DNA of 64,000 nucleotides from Ectobacillus funiculus (GCF_042429435.1 NZ_JBHMAF010000193.1); one strand, 5' to 3'. Positions 8,896-18,271 are shown, counted from the first letter of the stretch. Notes: generated by a model not told the origin, from the letters alone. Translations and numbers: made by a program.

Positions 8896-8924
8896 TAGTA
8901 TATGCATGTCCAACTTTAATGGTT
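8896..8924 (-). promoter_or_regulatory. possible SigK-type promoter
   Basis: On the minus strand CATATACTA fits the SigK -10 consensus CATAnnnTA, with an AACC -35-like element 16 nt upstream. It lies about 40 nt before the coat-like gene, whose composition suits late mother-cell expression. Confidence 0.4.
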
Positions 8925-8996
8925 AGCATTTTTAACGTTTTTGTGCATAAGTTTAGTAGAATGTTAAGGTTATTCTAGAATGTAATTATAAGAATA

Positions 8997-9042
8997 CCCA
9001 GAAAACGCCTTTTGTATATGTAGACAAAAGGCGTTTTCTGGG
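8997..9042 (-). terminator. long hairpin terminator
   Basis: A perfect 19-bp inverted repeat (CCCAGAAAACGCCTTTTGT and its complement) with an 8-nt loop, beginning just after the stop of the minus-strand molybdoenzyme gene. The T-rich stretch lies inside the stem rather than after it. Confidence 0.7.
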
Positions 9043-9045
9043 CGA

Positions 9046-10116
9046 TTATTCAATCCTAATTTTAATTTTAGTTATAGCATTATAACCATATCCTTTTCTA
9101 TTCCAGAATGGGCTGGTAGGTTGGCTTTGATTATGCGAATCGGTTGCTTTGACCATAATTGTATAATCCCCTTTTTCCAATACAACCCATTCGTATGACC
9201 AGGAAAACCATCTATAGCGTTCCTGGTCTTGATTCATAATATTTGCATATGACCAAGTTTTTCCGAAATCCGTACTAATCTCAACCTTTGAAATAAATCC
9301 CTTACCTGTCCAAGCGATACCTTTAATGATATGCTTACCAGTGTCGAGAACTTCCATATTTAGAGGTCGCTGTATAGTAGAATTCACATTTATTGTTGTG
9401 ACAGGGAAAGAATTATTATCATTCTCTTTGTTTGGATAATACATGTAATCAATCGACTGAAACGGCCCTTTAAATGGGGAATCAACGATACTAACTTGCT
9501 TAATCCATTTTACGGAGGCCATTCCATACCATTGTGGAACAATTAATCTTAACGGGTAACCATGCTTAAAAGGAATAGGTTGATCGTTATATGCATAAGC
9601 AATTATGGTATCAGGGTGAAGAGCTTTTTCCAAAGGCAGGCTCCTGGCGTAAGTATAGATGTTATCTAGGTCAGTTCTCTTACCATAATCATAACCTTCC
9701 ACTACAACTTCTGTTGCACCTGCCTGTATTCCTGTTAATTCAAGAAGGGTCCTTAGGGGAACCCCTTTCCATCGTCCTTGACTAATACCACCATTTTCCC
9801 ATTGTTCACCAAATACCTTTGGCTCGAATAAACTACGCTTATTTCCAGCACATTCTAGGACAGCTGTGATTGTTCTTGAAGGTAATTTAAGGATGTCTTG
9901 CACGGAAAATATTCTCGGTGATACAACCGAGCCGTTTATGGGCAGCCAATAGTTTGAATAAGTAAGGGTTGGATAAGAGAAATGATTTCTCCTATAGAAC
10001 ATTTTATGATCGATTTCATCTCCAGTAATAAAATGTATCGGTGTTTCTTGATTCTCTGGATGCAATTTGCGTACAATGAGGGATGGCTTTGCACCTGGAT
10101 AACGTGCACTTGACAT
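9046..10116 (-). CDS. sulfite-oxidase-family molybdopterin oxidoreductase
   Basis: A 356-aa protein of the sulfite oxidase fold. Residues ~1-230 form the molybdopterin-binding domain with the family block AVLECAGNKRSLFEP, whose Cys (residue 89) should ligate molybdenum, and PLRLIVPQWYGMASVKWI; residues ~240-356 form the Ig-like dimerisation domain (GIAWTGKGFISKVEISTD). There is no heme domain, no Tat signal and no membrane segment, so it is cytosolic, unlike YedY. AGGAGG precedes ATG 10116. The electron acceptor and substrate are unknown; sulfite is possible. It stands alone in the window, far from the sulfur island at 55-62 kb. Confidence 0.88.
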   Translation of the reverse strand: MSSARYPGAKPSLIVRKLHPENQETPIHFITGDEIDHKMFYRRNHFSYPTLTYSNYWLPINGSVVSPRIFSVQDILKLPSRTITAVLECAGNKRSLFEPKVFGEQWENGGISQGRWKGVPLRTLLELTGIQAGATEVVVEGYDYGKRTDLDNIYTYARSLPLEKALHPDTIIAYAYNDQPIPFKHGYPLRLIVPQWYGMASVKWIKQVSIVDSPFKGPFQSIDYMYYPNKENDNNSFPVTTINVNSTIQRPLNMEVLDTGKHIIKGIAWTGKGFISKVEISTDFGKTWSYANIMNQDQERYRWFSWSYEWVVLEKGDYTIMVKATDSHNQSQPTSPFWNRKGYGYNAITKIKIRIE

Positions 10117-10334
10117 ATCTGCCTCCTAGATAAAAAGGTTGTTGATTATATATATGTTTGTAGATCTATACATTTGTGAACAGCTTCAAGTTTTAAAAAA
10201 TAATATAGTGAAGAATGTGGCTAAGAATCGTCGCAATTGTTTGAACATTTTTAAAAAGTTGTTATGATAATCTTGAATTAACAACTGACCAAAAGGATGC
10301 TGAAATTGTTGAAACAATCATTAGAATAGTTAAT

Positions 10335-10478
10335 ATGTTTTCGGATAATAATACAGTTGAAGATCGTATAGAAGCATTTGTAGGGCAAGAAGGAGAACAA
10401 CGAATTGAGTTGAATAATGGTTATTTAGAAACAGATGGTAAAGTGATTAAGCTGTATTTAGAGACCTATCCTTTTTAA
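10335..10478 (+). pseudogene. probable 3' remnant of a small gene
   Basis: An open frame of coding character runs from about 10240 to 10478, but the only in-frame ATG is at 10335 and it has no ribosome site; the frame upstream is closed by a stop near 10240. The readable C-terminal part includes DRIEAFVGQEGEQRIELNNG. It ends just before a good terminator. Probably the tail of a deleted gene; family unknown. Confidence 0.35.
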
Positions 10479-10487
10479 AATACTGCT

Positions 10488-10531
10488 AAAAAAGGCATAA
10501 CTCCCCACTTGTTGAGGCGATTATGCCTTTT
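10488..10531 (+). terminator. intrinsic terminator
   Basis: AAAAAAGGCATAA pairs with TTATGCCTTTT over a 20-nt loop, directly after the remnant ending at 10478. Confidence 0.75.
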
Positions 10532-10611
10532 AGTAATTCTATGTGAGCGAGACCTTTTCATTGTTTTTAACTCTCGACAAAGCTTATGATGCCGCTAACT
10601 GCCTTGTTAAC

Positions 10612-10767
10612 TTATTTGAGAGTTTTGTCTCCTTCCTCATCAGATATTATTTTTGTATTACTAATAATCTGTCTAAGTTCGCCTTCATCTCCTTTAGCGT
10701 TAATAATTTCAATAATCTGGTTTAACCCTGCGCTTGTTTCATCTATTTTATCTGTTTTATGTTTCAA
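10612..10767 (-). CDS. small acidic/basic helical protein, 51 aa, TTG start
   Basis: TTG at 10767 has AAGGGGG placed 8 nt upstream, a site strong enough to decide the start. The product begins MKHKTDKIDE and is an uninterrupted run of charged heptad-like sequence with Ile pairs (NQIIEIINAKGDEGELRQII), probably one or two helices. No family recognised. It is isolated between a terminator and ndk. Confidence 0.55.
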   Translation of the reverse strand: MKHKTDKIDETSAGLNQIIEIINAKGDEGELRQIISNTKIISDEEGDKTLK

Positions 10768-10941
10768 GATAGCAACCCCCTTTTTATTTTAGAATGACCA
10801 CTTCTGTAGAAACTATTTATGTAAATACACCCGAAGTTTCTAAAATGATATTAAAACCTGCCCCAACTCTTGCTTTCCAATAAATAAGGAGAAACCTTGT
10901 AAGTTCCTCCCCGATCAATTCAAGCATATCTGCATGAAAAT

Positions 10942-11406
10942 TCAGATGGTTTTTCTTTGCTCATCATATGGTAAGTTTTGGTTTGAAAAACGTGTTAATA
11001 ATGGTTCAAACAAGTTTGCAATTTCCCTTTCAGCACTTACGATAGAGTCGGAACCATGAACAATATTTTCTTGTTTACTGTTTGCAAAGTCTCCTCTAAT
11101 AGTCCCAGGAGCTGCACTTTCAGGGGATGTGCTTCCTATCATAAGACGGGAGACTTGGATAATGTTTTCTCCCTCCCATACCATTGCAAAGACAGGACCA
11201 GATGTAATGAAATCCACCAATTCCCCAAAAAACGGTTTTTCTTTATGTTCCATATAATGAAGTTCCGCTTTTTCTTTTTCGATTACCATAAGCTCAGCTT
11301 TCAATAACTGAAACCCTTTTTGTTCAAAACGTTTTACGATCTCTCCAATCAAGCCTCGTTTTACACCGTCAGGCTTAACCATAATAAATGTACGTTGTAA
11401 TGTCAT
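10942..11406 (-). CDS. ndk: nucleoside diphosphate kinase
   Basis: A 154-aa enzyme that transfers the gamma-phosphate from ATP to other nucleoside diphosphates through a phosphohistidine. The catalytic block NIVHGSDS and the substrate segments MVKPDGVKRG and RLMIGSTSPESAAPGTIRGDF are intact. GAGGTG precedes ATG 11406; the 3-codon longer GTG form is less likely. It is monocistronic here, not in the menaquinone/aro neighbourhood where Bacillus ndk usually sits, so it may be a second or relocated copy. The last ~10 residues (NLPYDEQRKT) extend slightly beyond the usual length. Confidence 0.9.
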   Translation of the reverse strand: MTLQRTFIMVKPDGVKRGLIGEIVKRFEQKGFQLLKAELMVIEKEKAELHYMEHKEKPFFGELVDFITSGPVFAMVWEGENIIQVSRLMIGSTSPESAAPGTIRGDFANSKQENIVHGSDSIVSAEREIANLFEPLLTRFSNQNLPYDEQRKTI

Positions 11407-11711
11407 ATTACTCACCTCGTTATAAAATTCACAACCAAGTTCCTTTATAAGGAAAAAAGTTCTTCCTTAAGTTTGGAAGAGTTGTTGTCAGAATAATTTC
11501 TCTATGAACATTATTACAACTATTCCATTTTTTATAACATGCATGTTATAAAAAATGATTGAATATGCCAGTTTTCTCTGGATTTCCTAATGTTTTTTTG
11601 TGAATTGAATGGATTGGGTCTATTTATAGTCATTGAAACACATCAAAAAGCAACCCTTTTTTTGGTAATTGTATATAATGGAGTTATGAATGTAGAAAAG
11701 GAAGTTGAATT

Positions 11712-12704
11712 ATGAGACGTAACATCAGAATAGTAGGTATGGGCATGTATTTGCCAAAAAGAAAGGTAACCTCTGCGGAAGTAGATGCCATCATTGGCAC
11801 GAAAGAGGGCTGGTCAGAAAGTAAAACCGGGGTCAAAATACGGTACTACGTAGATGGAGAAACTTCATCTTTTATGGGTGCGGAGGCAGCTAAAGAGGCG
11901 GTAAAGGATGCTGGACTTACATTTTGTGATATTGATTGTATTATTTCTGGCAGCGGAACAGTACAGCAGGCAATTCCTTCTACAGCTTCCCTTATCCAGG
12001 AACAATTGGGACTTCAGCATTCGGGAATTCCATGCTTTGATGTAAACTCCACTTGTTTGAGCTGGGTAACAGCACTTGATATGATTTCGTATGCGATTGA
12101 AGCAGGAAGATACAAAAACATAGTATTAGTTTCTTCAGAAATTTCTTCTGTAGGATTAAACTGGGGACAGAATGAAAGCAGTATATTGTTCGGAGATGGT
12201 GCCGTTGCTATGGTAATTTCAAAATCGGCAAGTGGCACTGCTGGCATTATTTCTTCCCATATGGAGACATATAGTGCGGGTGCGCATTTGTCTGAAATTC
12301 GTGGGGGCGGTACTATGATTCATCCAAGAGGATATAATGAAGAAACAAAAGAGGATTTTTTATTCGATATGGATGGCCCGGCTATATTCAAGTTATCTTT
12401 GAAACTTCTTCCTGACTTTGTAGAAAAGGTATTTCAAGGCACAAACCTTTCTCTAGACGATGTTTCCATGATTGTCCCACACCAGGCAAGTGGTCCTGCT
12501 ATGAATTTGATTCGAAGAAAACTTGGAATCTCGGAAGATAGATTTATGAAAATTATTGAGAATTATGGAAATATGATTTCCGCATCTATTCCGCTGGCTT
12601 TTTACGAAGGGATAAGACAAGGAAGAATTAAGCGCGGAGATACAGTATTCCTATTAGGAACATCAGCTGGCTTGTCCATTGGAGGAGTTTTGCTTGAGTA
12701 CTAG
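11712..12704 (+). CDS. KAS III-family beta-ketoacyl synthase (FabH/OleA-like)
   Basis: A 330-aa thiolase-fold condensing enzyme. The triad is complete: Cys115 (VNSTCLSW), His257 (VPHQAS) and Asn287 (NYGNMISASIP). In this position KAS III enzymes join an acyl-CoA to malonyl-ACP, or two acyl-CoAs as in OleA. AAGGAAG precedes the ATG. It opens a tightly packed six-gene operon with tailoring-type enzymes but no acyl carrier protein, so it is a pathway enzyme rather than the housekeeping FabH. A TATAAT at 11674 may be its -10 box. Confidence 0.88.
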   Translation: MRRNIRIVGMGMYLPKRKVTSAEVDAIIGTKEGWSESKTGVKIRYYVDGETSSFMGAEAAKEAVKDAGLTFCDIDCIISGSGTVQQAIPSTASLIQEQLGLQHSGIPCFDVNSTCLSWVTALDMISYAIEAGRYKNIVLVSSEISSVGLNWGQNESSILFGDGAVAMVISKSASGTAGIISSHMETYSAGAHLSEIRGGGTMIHPRGYNEETKEDFLFDMDGPAIFKLSLKLLPDFVEKVFQGTNLSLDDVSMIVPHQASGPAMNLIRRKLGISEDRFMKIIENYGNMISASIPLAFYEGIRQGRIKRGDTVFLLGTSAGLSIGGVLLEY

Positions 12705-13857
12705 TTATGAACCTAAAAACATTCTGGTTACTGGTGCTCGAGCACCAGTAACTTTGCATTTATGCAGACTGCTGCAATCTCAAGGCTTACAAGTGTATGC
12801 TGCGGACAGTTGCCCTTATGCGGTAACAAAGGTGTCAAATGCGGTGAAGAAATTCTTGCAGGTCCCTTCCCCGAAGTTTGAGACAGCCTTGTTTGTTCAG
12901 ACCATGACAAAAATAATTGAAGACTATCATATTGATCTGATTATTCCTACTTGCGAGGAAACATTTTATATTGCAAAGTACAAGGAATATTTCGAATCGT
13001 ACTGCAGTGTGCTAGTAGATGATATCGACACATTAAATGTACTTCACAATAAGGCTGAATTTATCCGTTTTACAAATGAATTCGGGTGGGATGCGCCAGT
13101 TACAATAGAAACGGATGGTTCCTTTTCCTATCAAGAAAAAATAGAACAGCTTCATATAAAAGAGTTTGTCTTGAAACCAGTATATTCCCGTTTCTCAGAT
13201 AGCGTTCGATTTGTTACAAAATCAGAGTTATTATCGCAGGAAAAGCCTTTAGGGGTAGGGTGGCTCATTCAAGAAAAGCTAGATGGAACTCAATATTGCT
13301 CTTATACAATTGCAAAAAACGGCAAGCTTCTTGCCCATTCTGTATATCAAACAGAATTTACAGCTGGTCTTGGGGCAACAATTGCGTTTCAACATACAGA
13401 ATGTGATCCTATTTTTTCATTTGTTTCAATACTCGTTGAAAAGCTGAAGTATTCTGGTCAAATTGCTTTTGATTTTATCGTAACAAAGGACGGTAAGGTG
13501 TATCCGATTGAATGCAATCCAAGAACAACCAGTGGGTTACATTTGTTTTCCAGCGATATTGTTTCTGTATTTGTAGGAACAAATACAGAAGATGTGTTAT
13601 TTCCTAATAAAGAAACAAAAATGGCTCTTACTTTAGCTTTGCTCTTATACGGAGGTTCGTTCCTGTGGGATGGAAAAGTTAGAAAGCGTTGGTTTCAAGT
13701 GATTACTTCCCATCGGGACATTACCTACTTACATAGGGACAAAAAGCCGTTTTTTTATCAATTTTATAGCGTATGTAAACTTTGGAGAGAAAGTAGAAAG
13801 AGAAACATCTCCCTATTGCAGCAAACAACGTATGATATTTCCTGGGACGGTGAATAA
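12694..13857 (+). CDS. ATP-grasp ligase
   Basis: A 387-aa ATP-grasp protein. An N-terminal pre-ATP-grasp fold begins KNILVTGARAPVTLHLCRLL; the central ATP-binding segment has EFVLKPVYSRFSDSVRFV, and the metal-binding end is DFIVTKDGKVYPIECNPRTTSGLHLF. These enzymes activate a carboxylate as acyl phosphate and couple it to an amine or thiol. The TTG start at 12694 follows GGAGGAG by 6 nt and overlaps the KAS III stop at 12704, so the two are coupled. Substrates unknown. Confidence 0.85.
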   Translation: MSTSYEPKNILVTGARAPVTLHLCRLLQSQGLQVYAADSCPYAVTKVSNAVKKFLQVPSPKFETALFVQTMTKIIEDYHIDLIIPTCEETFYIAKYKEYFESYCSVLVDDIDTLNVLHNKAEFIRFTNEFGWDAPVTIETDGSFSYQEKIEQLHIKEFVLKPVYSRFSDSVRFVTKSELLSQEKPLGVGWLIQEKLDGTQYCSYTIAKNGKLLAHSVYQTEFTAGLGATIAFQHTECDPIFSFVSILVEKLKYSGQIAFDFIVTKDGKVYPIECNPRTTSGLHLFSSDIVSVFVGTNTEDVLFPNKETKMALTLALLLYGGSFLWDGKVRKRWFQVITSHRDITYLHRDKKPFFYQFYSVCKLWRESRKRNISLLQQTTYDISWDGE

Positions 13858-13859
13858 GT

Positions 13860-14870
13860 ATGAGGATGTTAGTAACAGGAGCGACTGGTTTTTTAGGAAA
13901 AAAGCTGGCACTTAGGCTGCATAACTTAGGTTATGAGGTAACAGCAATTGGCAGAAATACAGAGATCGGAAGCGGTCTTGAGAGGGCCGGCATTACATTT
14001 ATCCCTTGTTCCTTAGAAGATAAAGCGGCTATCGCGTCCGTATGCAAAGATAAAGATTATGTGTTTCATAGCGGAGCGCTCTCTTCTCCATGGGGGAAAT
14101 ATCGGGATTTTTACCTTTCGAATGTCATTGGTACAAAGAACGTCATCGAAGGAAGCAAACACGCCGCTGTGAAACGTCTTATCCATGTGTCTACACCAAG
14201 TCTTTATTTTTACTATAATGAGAGACAAAATGTGAAAGAAACGGATTCTTTACCGAGGACATTTGTAAATCATTATGCCCATACTAAATATTTAGCGGAA
14301 CAAGAAGTAGACGCTGCTCATCGCGAGGGGTTTCCTGTTATCACTATTCGACCAAGAGCTTTATTTGGCCCTGGGGACAATGCTATTCTTCCTCGTCTCA
14401 TCAAGGTATGCGAAAAAGGTATGTTCCCAAAAATTGGAGGTGATGAGGTTTTAATCGATCTTACATATATAGAAAATGTTGTAGATGCTTTATTACTTTG
14501 TATGGACTCTCCGACATATACATTGGGACAAAAATATAATATTACAAATGGTGTGCGTGTAAATCTCTATTCTGTAATTGAAACTGTCATGCATCGTCTC
14601 GGGCGGGAGTTTCGCTATAAACATATTTCGTTTCGAAAGGCTTTTATGATAGCGAACGTGTTAGAGCTGCTTTCCAAAACCATATTGTTTGGCAAAGAAC
14701 CGCTTCTTACCAAATATACAGTAAGTGTGTTGTCAAAAAGTCAAACGTTGGATATTGAGAAAGCAACAACTGAACTTGGCTACCTTCCAAGGGTCAGTAT
14801 AGAAGAGGGAATTCAACACTTTGTAGAATGGTGGAATGCACATGGGCATTACGAGACTAAAATTATATGA
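13860..14870 (+). CDS. NAD(P)-dependent extended SDR, OleD-like
   Basis: A 336-aa extended short-chain dehydrogenase of the 3-beta-hydroxysteroid dehydrogenase/OleD class. The dinucleotide motif is TGATGFLG, the Ser of the active site lies in VSTPSLYF and the YxxxK pair is YAHTK. The family reduces beta-keto acids or esters, which is what the KAS III gene upstream would make. It starts 2 nt after the ATP-grasp stop. The C-terminal third has the helical substrate lid. Confidence 0.83.
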   Translation: MRMLVTGATGFLGKKLALRLHNLGYEVTAIGRNTEIGSGLERAGITFIPCSLEDKAAIASVCKDKDYVFHSGALSSPWGKYRDFYLSNVIGTKNVIEGSKHAAVKRLIHVSTPSLYFYYNERQNVKETDSLPRTFVNHYAHTKYLAEQEVDAAHREGFPVITIRPRALFGPGDNAILPRLIKVCEKGMFPKIGGDEVLIDLTYIENVVDALLLCMDSPTYTLGQKYNITNGVRVNLYSVIETVMHRLGREFRYKHISFRKAFMIANVLELLSKTILFGKEPLLTKYTVSVLSKSQTLDIEKATTELGYLPRVSIEEGIQHFVEWWNAHGHYETKII

Positions 14871-15693
14871 ATGCGGGTATTGTACACACCCTGAAAGAAT
14901 TGCATATGCGAAAGGCGGCTGGAAGCAGGTGAAGTTTCCTGCGATTGCTGCCTTGCTTCATCATGATAAATATGGGTACATCTTATTTGACACAGGATAT
15001 GCGAGGCACTTTATGGAGGCAACAAAAGGCTTTCCTTATTCTATATACGCCAAATTAACGCCTGTCTTTTTTCAAGAACAACAATCTATTAAAAATCAGC
15101 TTCTCCAGGATGGCATATCTCCGGATGAAATTCACTACATCATTTTATCTCATTTCCATGGCGATCATACGGCAGGGCTGAAGGATTTTCCTGATGCAAC
15201 TATCCTAACATTTCAGAAAGCATATGCGGATATTCAGGGCATTAGCAAGTTTGCGGCCTTACGAAAGGGCTGCTTGCTAGATACCCTTCCCTCTAACATA
15301 GAGGATAGGATGAAACTTCTTGACCAGCAGGCTTCTGTAGAGCTCCCGCCTCAGTTTTCTCCCTTTACTGCCGGGTATGATGTGTGGGGAGATGGTACAG
15401 TATTTGCAGTAGATGTGACAGGACATGCAATTGGACAATTAGGGATATTCGTTACGCTGACGAGCGGAAAGCAAATTTTCCTCTGCGCAGATGCGGTGTG
15501 GCTAAGCAAAACGTATCAAAATTTAATTTATCCAAGCGCAATTGCCAATATCTTAACTGCTGATGTAGTTTCTTATCAAAAGAATATTATGAAGCTTCAT
15601 CATTTAGCAAAGCAAAATTCTGAGTTGGAAATATTGCCTACGCACTGTGAGTACACATGGAGACAGATTCAAGAAGGTATCGTGTATGAATAA
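14842..15693 (+). CDS. metallo-beta-lactamase-fold hydrolase (lactonase-like)
   Basis: A 283-aa binuclear zinc hydrolase. The metal site HFHGDH is at residues 104-109, with a further His in DVTGHAIGQLG and an Asp in CADAVW, the layout of N-acyl homoserine lactonases of the AiiA class. It could open a lactone or cleave a thioester in the pathway. ATG 14842 has GGTGG 7 nt upstream; another ATG at 14836 is too close to it. It overlaps the SDR gene by 29 nt. Confidence 0.82.
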   Translation: MGITRLKLYECGYCTHPERIAYAKGGWKQVKFPAIAALLHHDKYGYILFDTGYARHFMEATKGFPYSIYAKLTPVFFQEQQSIKNQLLQDGISPDEIHYIILSHFHGDHTAGLKDFPDATILTFQKAYADIQGISKFAALRKGCLLDTLPSNIEDRMKLLDQQASVELPPQFSPFTAGYDVWGDGTVFAVDVTGHAIGQLGIFVTLTSGKQIFLCADAVWLSKTYQNLIYPSAIANILTADVVSYQKNIMKLHHLAKQNSELEILPTHCEYTWRQIQEGIVYE

Positions 15694-17011
15694 CTTGAAA
15701 ATTCTCCAAAAATACATCGAAACTAAGTACAGGACCGGACTTAAAACAGAGGAGCAGCTGCGAAACTTTCAAAATGCACGAATAACAAAGCATATGCAGT
15801 TTGTTCTGCAACATTCTGTTTTCTATAAAAATATGTATCAGCCATATATGAATGAAGTTTCGTCGCAACAATGGGAGCAGCTTCCGATTATTGATAAAAA
15901 AATCATGATGGAACACTTCGATAGCTTAAATACAGCAGGGATTACAAAAGAACAAGCATTCCAGGTTGCATTTGAAGCAGAGCGTACACGGAATTTTTCT
16001 CCTACGATTCACAATATCACAATTGGATTGTCTTCCGGTACAAGTGGAAATAGGGGGCTATTCTTAGTTTCGAAAGAGGAACGTTATTTGTGGGCGGGGA
16101 GTATCTTAGCAAAGGTTCTTCCCGCTAGCATTTTAAATAAGCAAAAGATTGCGTTTTTTTTGCGAGCAAATAGTAATCTGTATGAAACAACGAAAAACAA
16201 ACGGATTTCATTTCACTTTTTTGATCTATTGGATTACTTTGAAACTCATATCAAAAGGCTGAACGAAATACGACCTACTATATTGATAGCTCCACCTTCT
16301 ATGCTGCGTAAAATTGCGGAATGGAAAGAGGAGGGACACATACATATAGCTCCTAAAAAGGTTATATCAGTAGCAGAGGTTCTTGAAGATCTTGATAAAG
16401 AATATATGCAATCTGTCTTCGGACAGGTGGTGCATCAAATTTATCAGTGCACAGAAGGATTTTTAGCTACTACATGCAAACAAGGAACCCTTCATATGAA
16501 CGAAGACCTTGTCTATATAGACAAGGAGTACGTAGATAAGGGACGAGGGGTATTCATTCCAATTATTACGGATTTCAGTCGTAAAACACAACCCATTGTT
16601 CGTTATCGTTTAAATGATCTGTTGATTGAAAAGAAACAGCCTTGTTCCTGCGGATCACCGTTTCTTGCTCTAGAGAGAATCGATGGTCGCTGTGATGATG
16701 TCTTTATAGGGAGAGAAAAAACGACCGCCAAAGAGATTAGTTTGTTTCCAGATTTTATTCGAAGGGCTGTCATGCTGGCAGCCGCCGATATTGAAGAATT
16801 TAAAGTTATCCAACATCCCAATCTATTCATTGAAGTAAAATTAAAGATAAAACGGGATGACAATAGGTTAAGCATTGAAAATGCTGTGGGTGAAGAACTG
16901 TACCGTTTGTGGAGGGATGCAGGGTGCGAAAAACCGACAATTTTCTATTCGGAATATGCTATACTGCCCTCTGAAAAAAAACTAAAGCGAATTGAAAGGA
17001 TTTTAAGTTGA
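15686..17011 (+). CDS. adenylate-forming ligase, PaaK/F390 synthetase-like
   Basis: A 441-aa ANL-superfamily enzyme of the phenylacetate-CoA ligase/coenzyme F390 synthetase branch. The nucleotide loop SSGTSGNRG is at residues 116-124, a second conserved block is HQIYQCTEGFLATTC, and CSCGSPFLALERIDGRCDD is the typical ligase region. It should activate a carboxylic acid as an AMP ester and pass it to CoA, a carrier or an amine. ATG 15686 overlaps the preceding stop. Coenzyme F390 itself is not expected in a Bacillus, so only the chemistry carries over. Confidence 0.83.
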   Translation: MNNLKILQKYIETKYRTGLKTEEQLRNFQNARITKHMQFVLQHSVFYKNMYQPYMNEVSSQQWEQLPIIDKKIMMEHFDSLNTAGITKEQAFQVAFEAERTRNFSPTIHNITIGLSSGTSGNRGLFLVSKEERYLWAGSILAKVLPASILNKQKIAFFLRANSNLYETTKNKRISFHFFDLLDYFETHIKRLNEIRPTILIAPPSMLRKIAEWKEEGHIHIAPKKVISVAEVLEDLDKEYMQSVFGQVVHQIYQCTEGFLATTCKQGTLHMNEDLVYIDKEYVDKGRGVFIPIITDFSRKTQPIVRYRLNDLLIEKKQPCSCGSPFLALERIDGRCDDVFIGREKTTAKEISLFPDFIRRAVMLAAADIEEFKVIQHPNLFIEVKLKIKRDDNRLSIENAVGEELYRLWRDAGCEKPTIFYSEYAILPSEKKLKRIERILS

Positions 17012-17019
17012 GGTGTTAT

Positions 17020-18168
17020 ATGCATATCAAACTTCATGACAAATCCACCTTGCATGAAATTGATTGGTCCACCAAACAGGATGGTCACTATATAAGAGAT
17101 TATTTTACCCCTATTCTTAGGAATGGAGCAAAGTACTTCATACAGAATGTCAATACAAAGACATATATGCTAGAAGTGGATCACTTACTTCTGCCTCTGA
17201 CAATAAATGATGAGGAATATGAAAATTCGTATGTTTGTTCTCCTTATACCCATTATATTTCTTATGCAAAAGAGGAGCTTTGGGAACTTAAGAATCCCTT
17301 ATTAGAGAAGCTTTTGTTACTTCCGATTCAGATAATGGGACACTGGTTTAAACGGAGTCAAATCAACAAAGTAGTTATAGTAAATAATTGGTTTTTATCT
17401 ACAAACCTATATCATCAGCTGACTCATAAGCAATTAGAACAAATCGCTCTATTCTTGAAAGAAAAATTCCCTGCGCATGCAATTATGTTTCGTTCATTGA
17501 ATCGCCGTTTATATCCTGAGCTTTTCTCACATCTTTCCGGATTAGGATTTTGTCCATTATTTGCTCGTTCTGTATACCTTTGTTATCCAGAAAAGCTGCA
17601 AAAAATGAACCGGAAATCTCGAAAGGATTTGAACAATGACAGACGATTATTAAGAAACAGCGGCTATGAAATCTTAAATCAGAATGCTCTTACTGAAGAT
17701 GAGATAAAAATGGTAAGAAAATTATACAATCAGCTGTATATAGAAAAATATTCAGAGCATAACCCTATTTTCACGGAAGAATATTATTTAAATGCTTTCA
17801 AGCATCATTTATTGGAATACAGGGTGCTGAAAAAAGATGGGAAAATAGATGGTGTCATTGGCTTTTTTACGAGAGACGGGATCTTAACAACTCCGATCCT
17901 AGGTTATAATACGTCGCTTGATAAAAGGAAAGGGCTTTATCGCATGTTGTCTTACCTTATTCTTGAAGAGGTCGTTCAAAATAACTATATAGGTCATTTT
18001 AGTGCAGGGGCTGGCCGATTCAAGAGAAGCCGAGGGGCGGAGCAGGAAAATGAGTACAGTTTTGTGTATGTACAGCACTTACCAAAACATCGAAAGCATA
18101 TATGGAAAATCCTACGCTTCATTTTGCAAACAATCGTCGAACCGTTAGCTCGTAAATCGGGATTTTAA
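17020..18168 (+). CDS. GNAT/FemAB-like acyltransferase
   Basis: A 382-aa protein. The C-terminal half (from about residue 195) reads as a GNAT or FemX-type fold, with KSRKDLNNDRRLLRNSGYEI, then VLKKDGKIDGVIGFFTRDG and SAGAGRFKRSRGAEQE. The N-terminal half is a divergent related domain. Such proteins transfer acyl or aminoacyl groups. GAGGTG precedes ATG 17020, 8 nt after the ligase stop. Last gene of the operon; likely a late step such as acylation of the product. Confidence 0.7.
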   Translation: MHIKLHDKSTLHEIDWSTKQDGHYIRDYFTPILRNGAKYFIQNVNTKTYMLEVDHLLLPLTINDEEYENSYVCSPYTHYISYAKEELWELKNPLLEKLLLLPIQIMGHWFKRSQINKVVIVNNWFLSTNLYHQLTHKQLEQIALFLKEKFPAHAIMFRSLNRRLYPELFSHLSGLGFCPLFARSVYLCYPEKLQKMNRKSRKDLNNDRRLLRNSGYEILNQNALTEDEIKMVRKLYNQLYIEKYSEHNPIFTEEYYLNAFKHHLLEYRVLKKDGKIDGVIGFFTRDGILTTPILGYNTSLDKRKGLYRMLSYLILEEVVQNNYIGHFSAGAGRFKRSRGAEQENEYSFVYVQHLPKHRKHIWKILRFILQTIVEPLARKSGF

Positions 18169-18251
18169 TAATGGATGGGTTTTCAGGAGATGAAAGTGAT
18201 ATAGAGAGAGGGAAGCAGGATAAAGTTCACAATATGAAATGAAGTTTATAG

Positions 18252-18271
18252 GCTGCCGGAATACCGGCAGC
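18252..18271 (+). other. perfect 8-bp hairpin after biosynthetic operon
   Basis: GCTGCCGG and CCGGCAGC with an AATA loop, 84 nt after the operon's last stop. There is no T tract, so it is more likely an mRNA 3' stabiliser or a factor-dependent stop than a classical terminator. Confidence 0.5.

Noticed and set aside
8641..8898. Plus-strand frame of 85 codons with many hydrophobic residues
   Set aside because: It is the complement of the Tyr/Lys-rich coat-like gene, which has the ribosome site and terminator.
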